In this document: piece by piece, positions 1-7,196 of the stretch | Layout of the letters: each line of letters begins with the position of its first letter | Numbering within the stretch: position 1 is the stretch's first letter | DNA from: Frankiales bacterium | GTDB lineage: Bacteria > Actinomycetota > Actinomycetes > Mycobacteriales > SCTD01 | Direction: 5' to 3' | Assembly (NCBI GenBank): GCA_025465465.1 | Contig: JAODND010000068.1 | Coordinates: forward strand, 1-61,118 | DNA length: 61,118 nucleotides | Position numbers and translations under genes: made by a program | The notes under the pieces: model-generated | Database searches by the model: none | What the model was told of the DNA's origin: nothing | The model's input: the letters and a program-made list of their open reading frames with translations, nothing else

Positions 1-339
1 CTGTGGCCGACCAGCGGCTGGCCGCCGGAGGTCGACTTCAGCGAGGGCCCGACCTCCCAAGGCGTCATGGCCACCTCGCACTGGAGCGGCAGCAACACCC
101 AGGAGCACGCCTTCAAGCGGATCGACATGACGCAGTGGCACACCTACGGCGTCGAGTGGACCCCCACCCGGCTGCTGTTCACGATCGACGGCCGCGGCTG
201 GGCCGTCATGACCGGCAGCGCCGTCCCGCACCAGACCATGAAGCTGGCCATCCAGACGGCAGCCACCAGCTCCGTCCCGTCCTCGACCCCCGAGGTCCGG
301 CTGTCCATCGCCGACGTCTACGTGTGGTCCTACCACTGA
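1..339 (+). CDS. GH16-family glycoside hydrolase, C-terminal fragment
   Basis: This is the 3' end of a gene that begins before the window; the frame is open from base 1 and stops at 337-339. The first visible residues carry the GH16 catalytic signature EVDFSE (nucleophile Glu, central Asp, acid/base Glu), followed by the usual C-terminal beta-sandwich segment with HTYGVEWTP and a DGRGWAVMTG stretch. GH16 enzymes cleave beta-1,3/1,4-glucans or galactans, usually after secretion; the substrate cannot be read from this fragment. It closely resembles the convergent gene at 538-1509 (WHTYGVEWTP versus WNTLGVEWTP, MTGSAVPHQTMKLAIQT versus VTGSAVPRTAMNLAIQT), so the two are paralogues. About 113 residues are visible; N-terminus and signal peptide lie outside. 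Confidence 0.88.
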   Translation: MWPTSGWPPEVDFSEGPTSQGVMATSHWSGSNTQEHAFKRIDMTQWHTYGVEWTPTRLLFTIDGRGWAVMTGSAVPHQTMKLAIQTAATSSVPSSTPEVRLSIADVYVWSYH

Positions 340-353
340 CCACTGACCACTGA
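333..353 (+). repeat. Tandem CCACTGA x3 over the stop codon
   Basis: Three perfect copies of the 7-mer CCACTGA run from inside the last GH16 codons into the 3' UTR. Because 7 is not a multiple of 3, the three TGA triplets (337, 344, 351) fall in all three forward frames. Confidence 0.9.
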
Positions 354-363
354 CCGCTCCTGG

Positions 364-392
364 GCCGGCACCTCCGCGAAGGAGGTGCCGGC
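364..392. terminator. Hairpin terminator between convergent GH16 genes
   Basis: A perfect 12-bp stem (GCCGGCACCTCC with GGAGGTGCCGGC) closes a 5-nt GCGAA loop, followed by CTTCGGCTTTA. It sits between the stop of the forward GH16 gene and the end of the reverse GH16 gene and could serve either strand. There is no long U-tract, as is usual in high-GC actinobacteria. Confidence 0.75.
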
Positions 393-537
393 CTTCGGCT
401 TTACGGGAGGCCGACGGGTCGCGGGCCGCCCGTCAGGCTGTACCTCACGAGGGCAGCTCACGGCGAGCTCGAGCTGCTCGCAGCCGACAGCGGGTGCTTC
501 AGGTCAGCCCGGGTCAGCTGGCGTATCAGCTGGCGTA

Positions 538-1509
538 TCAGCCGACGTAGGAGTAGCTGACCGCCCAGTCGACCTGCATGTTCACGCGAGCAGGCGTGCT
601 CGCGTCCGGGCAGGTCGCGCCAGACCAGGTACCGCAGGTACCCGCCTGCGTCTGGATCGCCAGGTTCATCGCGGTCCGGGGGACGGCCGAGCCGGTCACC
701 GTGGCCCACGGGCGGCCGTTCAGCGTGTAGACCACCTTGTTCGGCGTCCACTCGACGCCGAGGGTGTTCCAGCGCGAGAAGTCACCGCTGAGCGACTTCT
801 GGATCTGGCTGTTGGAGGATCCGTAGTGCAGCGTGCCCGTCGAGCTGACGCGGTTGCCGCCGCCGTCCTCGGCGAAGTCGATCTCACCATCGGTCGGCCA
901 GTGCTCCGACCTGGGCCAGAGGAGCACGGCGTACTTCACGCCGTGCCCCTTGTCGATGCGGAAGCGCACCTCGTACTTGCCGTAGGTCTGCTGGCCGACG
1001 TTGGCCCCGGAGGCCATCACCCCGCCCGTGACGAACGTGCCGCCCTCGCGGTAGCCGGCGAGCGTGAGCACGCCGTTGCCGACCGTCGTGTGGCTGTGCT
1101 TCCAGTAGCCGTTGGGCTCGGAGCCGGGCTCGCCCTGGTAGCTGCCCCAGCCGGCCGGCAGCGAACCGCCGGTGAAGTCCTGCGCGGAGTGCAGCTTCCA
1201 GTGCCGCAGGTCGGTCGTGGGCATCGCCAGGCCGCTCGGGCCGACGGGCTTGCGGACCGGGGCGTGCAGGATGTCGTTGAGCCGGACCCGGGCGGCCGGG
1301 CTGCGGGTGGCGCTACGGGTGGCGCTGCGGATGGTGGCCACCGCACGGACGCTGGTCTCGCTCGCGGGGTCGGCGGGCGTCGCGGTGCGGGTCACGGGGG
1401 TGCTCGGGCGGGGGCTTGCGGCGCCGGCTGACAGCGCCGGACCTGACGCGAGCAGTGCGAGCGACAGCAACGAGGTGACACCGACAGAACGCAGCACAGG
1501 ACACAGCAC
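538..1509 (-). CDS. Secreted GH16-family glycoside hydrolase
   Basis: A predicted secreted endo-glycanase of 323 residues. Residues about 1-31 form a signal peptide (short basic start, hydrophobic LLSLALLAS core, cleavage near ALSAGA). Residues 31-95 are a low-complexity Thr/Ser/Ala/Arg linker with a short RSAT repeat. The GH16 fold fills about 100-323. The catalytic signature is E209-I-D211-F-A-E214, preceded by the aromatic cleft segment LLWPRSEHWPTDG. The start is a GTG at 1509, directly below a stem that holds the likely ribosome-binding site, itself below a c-di-GMP riboswitch-like leader; output is therefore probably second-messenger controlled. The neighbouring flippase operon suggests a role in remodelling an exported polysaccharide, but the substrate is inferred, not shown. 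A paralogue of the fragment at 1-339. Confidence 0.9.
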   Translation of the reverse strand: MLCPVLRSVGVTSLLSLALLASGPALSAGAASPRPSTPVTRTATPADPASETSVRAVATIRSATRSATRSPAARVRLNDILHAPVRKPVGPSGLAMPTTDLRHWKLHSAQDFTGGSLPAGWGSYQGEPGSEPNGYWKHSHTTVGNGVLTLAGYREGGTFVTGGVMASGANVGQQTYGKYEVRFRIDKGHGVKYAVLLWPRSEHWPTDGEIDFAEDGGGNRVSSTGTLHYGSSNSQIQKSLSGDFSRWNTLGVEWTPNKVVYTLNGRPWATVTGSAVPRTAMNLAIQTQAGTCGTWSGATCPDASTPARVNMQVDWAVSYSYVG

Positions 1510-1511
1510 GG

Positions 1512-1543
1512 CCGACCATCCCCACGATCACGGGGACGATCGG
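1512..1543 (-). promoter_or_regulatory. Expression-platform hairpin over the GH16 ribosome-binding site
   Basis: Read on the minus strand, CCGATCGTCCCC pairs along its whole length with GGGGATGGTCGG (12 bp, two G-U wobbles) around an 8-nt loop. The 3' arm holds the only purine-rich ribosome-binding-site candidate for the GTG at 1509, so formation of the stem should limit translation. It begins 2 nt after the 3' strand of the aptamer's closing stem. Confidence 0.6.
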
Positions 1544-1625
1544 TTTCGGTAGCCCGGCGAGGTGCGTGACCCCCGTAGCTTTGCGTCCCCGTCTCGCGAC
1601 GGGTTTGCCGTTGTCGACCAACCCC
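1544..1625 (-). promoter_or_regulatory. Cyclic-di-GMP-I (GEMM) riboswitch aptamer
   Basis: The minus strand carries the hallmark GEMM-I blocks in order: GGCAAACC; a hairpin CCCGTC-GCGA-GACGGG with a GNRA tetraloop; GGACGCAAAGC; a second stem region; and GGGCTACCG. An outer closing stem UUGGU/ACCGA (1617-1621 with 1546-1550) can form. In known GEMM-I RNAs the tetraloop docks into the second helix and c-di-GMP binds at the junction. The leader belongs to the GH16 gene at 538-1509, so c-di-GMP should control a glycan hydrolase. Assignment is by motif recognition; a covariance-model search was not possible. Confidence 0.85.
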
Positions 1626-1725
1626 TGAAGATTTCTACTTACAGGGAGTCTCGACGGTTACTCAGAGTTCTTGAGGGTCTGCCAGGGTTGACGTTGCGTG
1701 ACGCAGGCGATCCGGCCGAGCGCGC

Positions 1726-1890
1726 TCAGCGCGTCTCCTTGTGCTCCGTGTGCTTGCGGCAGTTGGGGCAGAACTTCTGCAGCTCGAGCCGGTCGGGGTC
1801 GTTGCGGCGGTTCTTCTTGGTGATGTAGTTGCGGTGCTTGCACTCCTGGCAGGCCAGCGTGATCTTCGGACGGACGTCGGTGGCGGCCAT
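1726..1890 (-). CDS. rpmG: 50S ribosomal protein L33
   Basis: A 54-residue protein beginning [17 protein letters not shown], with the L33 zinc-ribbon cysteine pairs (CQEC near residue 14 and CPNC near residue 43), so this is the C+ zinc-binding form, and the basic [16 protein letters not shown] core. L33 belongs to the large ribosomal subunit near the E site. It lies 84 bp downstream of tRNA-Met and tRNA-Thr on the same strand, a common actinobacterial arrangement suggesting one transcript. The protein is small and complete. Confidence 0.96.
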   Translation of the reverse strand: MAATDVRPKITLACQECKHRNYITKKNRRNDPDRLELQKFCPNCRKHTEHKETR

Positions 1891-1974
1891 GCGATGGTGC
1901 CTGCACTTTCAATCAGGAGAAAGACTATGAACCACTCCAGGCTAGCGGACAATTCCGTGAGCCCAGAGCTCGGG

Positions 1975-2047
1975 TAGCGATGACCGGACTTGAACCGGTG
2001 ACACAACGATTATGAGTCGTTTGCTCTACCGACTGAGCTACACCGCC
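1975..2047 (-). tRNA. tRNA-Met (CAT), elongator-like
   Basis: A 73-nt cloverleaf on the minus strand: acceptor GGCGGTG with CATCGCT (two G-U pairs), D-arm GCTC...GAGC, anticodon loop CTCATAA (anticodon CAT), T-arm ACCGG-TTCAAGT-CCGGT, discriminator A. The first acceptor pair is G-U rather than the mismatched C1-A72 of initiators, so this is an elongator. Confidence 0.93.
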
Positions 2048-2067
2048 TGGACGAGCACTTGCAGGAG

Positions 2068-2140
2068 AGCCCCTTTACGGAATCGAACCGTAGACCTTCT
2101 CCTTACCATGGAGACGCTCTGCCGACTGAGCTAAAGGGGC
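2068..2140 (-). tRNA. tRNA-Thr (GGT)
   Basis: A 73-nt cloverleaf on the minus strand: acceptor GCCCCTT with AAGGGGC, D-arm GCTC...GAGC, anticodon stem TCTCC/GGAGA around ATGGTAA (anticodon GGT), T-arm TACGG-TTCGATT-CCGTA, discriminator T. It lies 20 bp upstream of tRNA-Met and is probably co-transcribed with it. Confidence 0.95.
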
Positions 2141-2184
2141 CGGCGAACCGCGGACGAGCGTACACGGTCACGCTGCGGGCCTGC

Positions 2185-3084
2185 TCAGGATGCGCTCGGG
2201 CCGGGAGTCGCCGTCGAACGCAGTGTGGACAGGTTCGCGTGCTGTCGGACCTCGGCTGCGCTCAGCGCCCGCCGGTAGAACGCGACCTCGCCGATGCTGG
2301 CCCCGTCGAGCGGACCCTGGAAGCCCGAGCCGGAGCCGCCGAGCCCGAGCGGCCCGAGCTGCCGGAAGACCTTGGTGCCCGTGAGAGCACTGGACTCGAT
2401 GAGGGCACCGTTGGCATAGCAGGCGACGCGTCCGCTGGCGTAGACGATGGCCCAGTGCGTCCAGGCACCGACCACCGGGGCGGCCTTCGGGTGGCAGCCG
2501 CCGACGTAGTGGTTCAGGTGCCAGAACTCGACCCCGAAGCGGCACGGGCTCACCTTGAACTGCTTCGGGAAGTGCAGCAGCTCGAAGCCTTCGCGCCCGG
2601 TGGTGGGCAGGCTCGTGGTGCCCAGTACCCGGCCCCAGGCGCTCACGCACAGGTCCGCCCGGAGGTCGAGCTCGATGCTGAAGGGCGTGCTGCTGCTGAG
2701 CCCGCTCGTCACGGGGGTGACCACCCGCCCGCTCCGCAGGAAGCGGGCGGCAGTGGTGCCCTCCGGGCCGGTGGTCTGCGCGATCGTGCCGCCGATCACC
2801 GTGCCGGCCCCCTGACCTCCGCTCTGACCAGTGGTCAGGTCGGCGATCTCGTCGCGCGCGGACAGCCCGGTGGCGTCCCGGAAGGACCACAGCGCGGTGG
2901 CTCCGGAGTCGAGGACGGCCTGCTCGTACGGAGAGGTCGCCGTGAGGGCCTGCGGGGAGGGGTGCGACGGGGACTTGCCCTTGCCGGAACATCCGTAGAC
3001 GACGAGCACGAGGCAGACTCCGGCCGCGACCAGGGCACGCCGCCGGACCGGGCCCATGACGGAGCGCATCGCACGGCCCGCCAT
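2185..3084 (-). CDS. LamG/concanavalin-like-fold lipoprotein
   Basis: A predicted exported lipoprotein of 299 residues. After a basic start (RRR at 14-16), a hydrophobic stretch ends in VVYGC with the lipidated Cys at 32, followed by a Ser/Pro-rich linker. Residues about 55-280 read as a LamG-like jelly roll: ALWSFRDATG start, SIELDLRAD strand, WTHWAIVYASGRVACYANG and LGGSGSGFQGPLDGASIGEVAFYRRALSAAEV end, the usual pattern of laminin-G-like sugar-binding or structural domains. The ATG at 3084 was chosen because an AGGGGGG ribosome-binding site lies 6 nt upstream; the longer frame to 3138 lacks one. It diverges from the polysaccharide operon at 3355, so a cell-surface glycan role is plausible but unproven. 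Confidence 0.82.
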   Translation of the reverse strand: MAGRAMRSVMGPVRRRALVAAGVCLVLVVYGCSGKGKSPSHPSPQALTATSPYEQAVLDSGATALWSFRDATGLSARDEIADLTTGQSGGQGAGTVIGGTIAQTTGPEGTTAARFLRSGRVVTPVTSGLSSSTPFSIELDLRADLCVSAWGRVLGTTSLPTTGREGFELLHFPKQFKVSPCRFGVEFWHLNHYVGGCHPKAAPVVGAWTHWAIVYASGRVACYANGALIESSALTGTKVFRQLGPLGLGGSGSGFQGPLDGASIGEVAFYRRALSAAEVRQHANLSTLRSTATPGPSAS

Positions 3085-3139
3085 CTGCAGCCCCCCTGAC
3101 GCGCCGCACCTGTAGCGCCTGACGAGTGTGTCCACCATG

Positions 3140-3166
3140 ACCCTGTGTCAACTACCCTGTGTCAAC
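3140..3166. repeat. Tandem ACCCTGTGTCAAC repeat in divergent promoter region
   Basis: ACCCTGTGTCAAC occurs at 3140-3152 and again at 3154-3166, a 14-bp period, between the divergent lipoprotein and polysaccharide operon. On the minus strand each copy contains a perfect TTGACA, so the copies may be -35 elements or operator half-sites; no matching -10 is convincing. Confidence 0.55.
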
Positions 3167-3354
3167 ACAGATTACGCTGCGCGTTCCCCGTTTGGGTGAC
3201 GCACCAAACCTGTCTACCGCATCCTGGCGCGCACCATCGCCAGGCTCGCGTGACGCCGTCCGACAACTGCGCTGTGGGAAGATGGAGCCCTGTACCCGTC
3301 CGAGGCCGTCGCTTCCCCGAGCGCCCGCCTGACCGACCGAGAGGAGCAGGCCTC

Positions 3355-3735
3355 GTGGGACCCGAGGTCCTGCCGCCGGTGACGGCCCTGCACAGGTCAC
3401 GACTGGGCACGGGCGTCGCCGCCCTCGGCATCCTTGCCGTGCTCCTCAGCGCGGCGGCCGCCCCTCCCGCCGTGCGAGCACCGTTCGTCCTGCTCACCAT
3501 GCTGCTGCTGCCCGGGTTCCCCTTGGCGGCCCGGCTCCGCGTCGATCTGCCCACGTTGATCGCGATCGACATCTGCGCGAGCCTGGCCATCGAGGGCGCG
3601 CTCGCGCTGGTGATGGTTGACACGAGCCTCTGGCATCCGCGGGTGGTCGGCCTCGCGCTGGCCAGCTTCGGCGTCGGGGGCACCTTCGTCACGCTCACCG
3701 GCATCCGGCACGCCGAGGCCCGGCACCTGCAGTGA
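3355..3735 (+). CDS. Small polytopic membrane protein, first gene of polysaccharide operon
   Basis: A 127-residue protein with about four hydrophobic segments (LGTGVAALGILAVLLSAAA; FVLLTMLLLPGFPLAA; LIAIDICASLAIEGALALVM; VVGLALASFGVGGTFVTL). The PFVLLTMLLLPGFPLAARL stretch resembles the amino half of DUF1616-type membrane proteins, but that similarity is only suggestive. The GTG at 3355 has GAGGAG 8 nt upstream; the frame continues upstream to 3145 but is unusually Arg/Pro-rich there and was rejected. Its TGA overlaps the GTG of the next gene, so the two are translationally coupled. Function is unknown; position suggests a part in assembly or export of a surface glycan. Confidence 0.7.
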   Translation: MGPEVLPPVTALHRSRLGTGVAALGILAVLLSAAAAPPAVRAPFVLLTMLLLPGFPLAARLRVDLPTLIAIDICASLAIEGALALVMVDTSLWHPRVVGLALASFGVGGTFVTLTGIRHAEARHLQ

Positions 3736-5585
3736 CGGCGACGTCCGCGAGGGTGCCTCGACGGGACCCGCGCTCCGGGAGCGGGCCCGCTGCGGCTCCA
3801 CCGGCAGCGCGCGGGCGGGAGTGGGGTGGGTGGGCCGTCCCAGCCGTCGGGCTGCTGCTCTGGGTCGCCACCATCGCCACGATGCACCCGGGCGAACTCG
3901 GCCCGTGGGGCCTGCTGCCCCAGTTCCCGGCGGAGTACTGGCTCGCTGTCGTCGCCGTCCTGCTCAGCGCCACCGTGCTCACCCAGCGGGCGAGACTGCG
4001 GCACCTCGCGCTGATGGCCCACACCGGCGTGCTGGTCCTGCTGCTCTACGGCACGGCGCCCGCGATCGAGCCGGTGCCTCGCGGCACCTGGGTCTACAAG
4101 CACATCGGGATCGTGGAGTACATCGAGCGGTACGGCAGCGTCGACAGCCGCATCGACATCTACCACCGCTGGCCGGGATTCTTCTCGGTGGCCGCGTTCT
4201 TCTCCCGGCTGGCCGACCTGCCCGACCCCACCAGCTACGCCGCCTGGGCCGAGCCGTTCTTCGCGACCATCGACGCCCTGCTCGTGTGGTGCTGCGTGCA
4301 GGCCGTCACCCGCTCGATGCGCAACGCCTGGCTGGCTGCGCTGCTGTTCACGGCCGGCAACTGGATCGGCCAGGGCTACTTCTCCCCGCAGGCATTCGGC
4401 TATGTGCTGATGCTGGGCGTCCTGCTGCTCGTCCTGGTCTCGCTGCAAGGCCCGTCCAACCAGATCGGCGGCTGGGTGGAGAAGCGGGTGCGGCGGATCG
4501 CCCGGGTGCGCGTCCCCTCCCGTGACGAAGGCCCGTTCCCCGAGACGGGTCACCGGCTGCAGGTCGCTGGGCTGGTCCTCCTCATGGACGTGGTGCTGGC
4601 GGCAAGCCACCAGCTCACGCCGTACATCCTGCTCCTGCAGCTGAGCGCACTGGCGCTGGCCGGCTACCTCCGCCCGTGGTGGCTCGCGATCGGGGCGGGG
4701 GTGATGACGATCGGCTATCTGCTGCCCAACCTCGTCTACGTCGTCAACACCTTCGGGCTGCTCTCCGCGCCCGATCCGCTGGCCAACGCCACCCAGAAGA
4801 ACGTCGAGGGCACGCCGATCCTGGAGGCTCGGCTGATCACGCTCATCGCCGGGCTCAGCTTCCTCAGCGTCTTCGTGCTGGCGCTCATCGGGGTGATCCG
4901 CCGGGCCCGGGCGGGCTACGTCCGCGGGGCCGTGGTGCTCGCGATCCTGACCTTCGCCTCCCCCGGGATGCTCGCCGGCCAGAGCTATGGCGGCGAGGCC
5001 CGGTTGCGCGTGATGCTCTACGCGCTGCCGTGGGCCTGCGCCGGGGCGTGCTGGGCCATCTCCCCGACCGGCGTCCGGCGAGCCGGACGGGCGATGTGGG
5101 CACCGATCGCCGCGGCGTCGTGGTTCGCGTTCGCCTTCGTCGTGTTCTACTTCGGCCACGAGGACCTCAGCATGCTGTCACCGGGGGAGATCGGTGCGGC
5201 CGCGTTCCTGTCCGACCCCTCCAAGGTGCAGCCCGACTCGGTCACGGTGCTGATGGCACCCAACTTCCCGGACCGCTACGGGCCGCTGTACTTCCGGGCC
5301 GGCATCGGCATCCCAGCGCTTTCCTACGACCGCTTCGGCGTGGAGCACCCGCTGCTGTTCCCGAGCGCGCAGGACGTGGACTTCGTCGCGACGAAGATCC
5401 GGGGCAGCAGCGGCAAGCAGAACGGCTACCTCGTGTTCTCGCGTGGCTCCGAGAACTGGGCACGCGACTACCAGCTCTACCCCAAGTACGCGCTGCGGGC
5501 GTTCGAGGGCGAGATCGCCAGGTCCCCGCGCTTCAGGCTCGTCTACGACCACACGACCGCCAGGGTCTACGAGCTCGTGCGGTGA
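3732..5585 (+). CDS. Large polytopic membrane protein, GT-C/polymerase-like
   Basis: A 617-residue integral membrane protein with roughly 11-13 hydrophobic segments and a soluble C-terminal domain (about 500-617) containing FPDRYGPLYFRAGIGIPALSYDRFGVEHP. An early extracytoplasmic loop (WVYKHIGIVEYIERYGSVDSRIDIYHRWPGFF, split here at its acidic residues E-Y-I-E and D-S-R-I-D) resembles the acidic first loop of lipid-linked-sugar GT-C transferases and O-antigen-type polymerases. No named family is recognised with certainty. GTG start with a four-base overlap to the preceding gene; the flippase follows after 7 bp. A flippase next door makes polymerisation or sugar transfer at the outer face of the membrane the best guess. 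Confidence 0.75.
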   Translation: MTATSARVPRRDPRSGSGPAAAPPAARGREWGGWAVPAVGLLLWVATIATMHPGELGPWGLLPQFPAEYWLAVVAVLLSATVLTQRARLRHLALMAHTGVLVLLLYGTAPAIEPVPRGTWVYKHIGIVEYIERYGSVDSRIDIYHRWPGFFSVAAFFSRLADLPDPTSYAAWAEPFFATIDALLVWCCVQAVTRSMRNAWLAALLFTAGNWIGQGYFSPQAFGYVLMLGVLLLVLVSLQGPSNQIGGWVEKRVRRIARVRVPSRDEGPFPETGHRLQVAGLVLLMDVVLAASHQLTPYILLLQLSALALAGYLRPWWLAIGAGVMTIGYLLPNLVYVVNTFGLLSAPDPLANATQKNVEGTPILEARLITLIAGLSFLSVFVLALIGVIRRARAGYVRGAVVLAILTFASPGMLAGQSYGGEARLRVMLYALPWACAGACWAISPTGVRRAGRAMWAPIAAASWFAFAFVVFYFGHEDLSMLSPGEIGAAAFLSDPSKVQPDSVTVLMAPNFPDRYGPLYFRAGIGIPALSYDRFGVEHPLLFPSAQDVDFVATKIRGSSGKQNGYLVFSRGSENWARDYQLYPKYALRAFEGEIARSPRFRLVYDHTTARVYELVR

Positions 5586-5592
5586 GCCCAGC

Positions 5593-7035
5593 ATGACCGA
5601 CATCCCCGGCGAGGGCGACCTCGGACGCGCGGCCGCTCGGGGCGGCGTCTGGAGCGTCGCCGGCGAGGTCAGCAGCCGGGTGTCCCAGATCGTGGTGTTC
5701 TTCGCCCTCGCCGGCGTCCTCTCGCCCGCGGAGTTCGGACTCGCCGCCATCGCCTTCTTCTGCGTTCAGATCGTGAACTCGCTGACCTACGCCGGCCTCG
5801 GCCAGGCCGTGCAGGTGCTCGGGCCCGACGAGCAACGCGACCGCACGGCCGTCGGCATGGGCCTGGTCTTCGGGTTCGCCGGGGCAGGCGTTCTCGCGCT
5901 GCTCGCCGGCCCGCTCTGCCATGCGCTGGGCGCCCCTGGTGCCGTGCCCCTGGTGCGCTTCGTGGGGCTGGCCGTGCCGCTCGGCCAGTCCGCTGAGGTG
6001 CTGGCCGCCCTGCTCGCCCGCGACCTGCGGTTCCGCACGACCGCGACCGCCGTGATCGCCGGTGCGGTCGGCTCCGCGGCGGCCGGGCTCACCCTCGCCG
6101 CCACCGGCGTCGGCCCGATGGCGCTGGTCGTCCAGACCGTGCTCCAGCACGCGATCCGACTGCTCTGGCTCATCGCCGCCCGACCGTCGGGCTTCAGACC
6201 GCTGCTCGTCGTCGCCAAGGTCCGCGAGATCCTCCGGATCGGACGAGAGCTGCTGCTCAGCAGCCTGTTCGAGACCTCCGCCGCCAACATCGACAACGTC
6301 CTCGTCAGCGCCCTGTCCGGCGCAGCCGCACTGGGCGCCTACGGCTTCGGGTACAACCTCGCCGCCCTGCCCATGTATGTCGTGGGGATCGCGGTGAGCC
6401 GGGTGGCGCTGCCCGTCTACGCACGGATGAGCGCGCGCCCCTGGTCGATAGGGCCGGCGTTCCAGCAGGCGATCGAGATCACGACCTGGCTGACCGCGCT
6501 GCCGCTCGGCTACTTCGCCATCGCCGGCCCCGCGGCGCTTCACGTGCTCTTCGGCAACAAGTGGTCGGCCATCGACGAGGCCCTGCGGCTGCTCGCCCTG
6601 CACGGCTGGTTGCGGGCCACCGAGACCGCTTCGACGACGGTGCTCGTCGCCGTCGGGCAGGCAGCCACGACGCGTCGCGTCCAGCAGTGGCAGCTGCTGC
6701 TGGCGGCCGCGCTGCTGGTCCCGCTGGTGTCCTGGGACGGGCCGTTCGGGGCCGCGCTCGCGATCGTCGTCGCGGTGACGGTAGGGACGACGTACAGCTT
6801 GACGCAGTCGACCCGGTGGACCGGAGCCTCGCGACCGGCGATCCTTGCCCGCCTCCTCGAGGGCGCCGCCGCCGGCGTCGCCGGTGGCGAGACGGGGCTG
6901 CTCGTGCTGCGGCACGTCACGGGGCTGGGCGGGCTCGCGCTGTCGCTCACGACGGCGGCGCTGACGTGGCTCGCCTGCCTCGCCGTGCTGCGGCAGCCGA
7001 CCGTACGGCTTGCGATCCGGGTGCTCCGGACCTGA
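5593..7035 (+). CDS. MOP-superfamily polysaccharide flippase (Wzx-like)
   Basis: A 480-residue membrane protein of the polysaccharide biosynthesis/MOP exporter type with about 12-14 membrane segments. It opens with AARGGVWSVAGEVSSRVSQIVVFFALAGVLSPAEFGL, the family's typical first helix pair; the central segment carries SSLFETSAANIDNVLVSALSGAAALGAYGFGYNLAALP, equivalent to the second repeat of these flippases. Such proteins move undecaprenyl- or polyprenyl-linked oligosaccharides across the cytoplasmic membrane. Last gene of the 3355-7035 operon, ended by a strong terminator. The ATG at 5593 follows the previous stop by 7 bp; a longer in-frame extension lies inside the upstream gene and was not used. 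Confidence 0.88.
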   Translation: MTDIPGEGDLGRAAARGGVWSVAGEVSSRVSQIVVFFALAGVLSPAEFGLAAIAFFCVQIVNSLTYAGLGQAVQVLGPDEQRDRTAVGMGLVFGFAGAGVLALLAGPLCHALGAPGAVPLVRFVGLAVPLGQSAEVLAALLARDLRFRTTATAVIAGAVGSAAAGLTLAATGVGPMALVVQTVLQHAIRLLWLIAARPSGFRPLLVVAKVREILRIGRELLLSSLFETSAANIDNVLVSALSGAAALGAYGFGYNLAALPMYVVGIAVSRVALPVYARMSARPWSIGPAFQQAIEITTWLTALPLGYFAIAGPAALHVLFGNKWSAIDEALRLLALHGWLRATETASTTVLVAVGQAATTRRVQQWQLLLAAALLVPLVSWDGPFGAALAIVVAVTVGTTYSLTQSTRWTGASRPAILARLLEGAAAGVAGGETGLLVLRHVTGLGGLALSLTTAALTWLACLAVLRQPTVRLAIRVLRT

Positions 7036-7038
7036 CGA

Positions 7039-7071
7039 CAGCGGCCTCCGAGGAATCCTCGGAGGCCGCTG
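7039..7071. terminator. Strong bidirectional terminator
   Basis: A 16-bp perfect inverted repeat (CAGCGGCCTCCGAGGA / TCCTCGGAGGCCGCTG) separated by one base, placed between the end of the flippase gene and the 3' end of the convergent tRNA-Tyr. It can end transcription from both sides. Confidence 0.85.
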
Positions 7072-7081
7072 AGGCACGTGG

Positions 7082-7163
7082 TGGCGGGTGAAGGGTTCGA
7101 ACCTTCGTAGGCTGTGCCGACGGATTTACAGTCCGCTCCCATTGACCACTCGGGCAACCCGCC
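7082..7163 (-). tRNA. tRNA-Tyr (GTA)
   Basis: An 82-nt class II tRNA on the minus strand: acceptor GGCGGGT with ACCCGCC, anticodon loop CTGTAAA (anticodon GTA), long variable arm, T-arm GAAGG-TTCGAAC-CCTTC, discriminator A. The long variable arm is normal for bacterial tRNA-Tyr. Confidence 0.95.
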
Positions 7164-7196
7164 TGGTGCGGGAAAGACGATAGCAAGGAGTCAGCA

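Noticed and set aside
1585..1606. GC stem followed by TTT read as a plus-strand terminator
   Set aside because: No plus-strand gene ends there; the same stem is the GNRA-capped helix of the minus-strand GEMM aptamer.
3162..5159. A 665-codon minus-strand frame
   Set aside because: Antisense to the polysaccharide operon; no ribosome-binding site, and composition as expected for a shadow.
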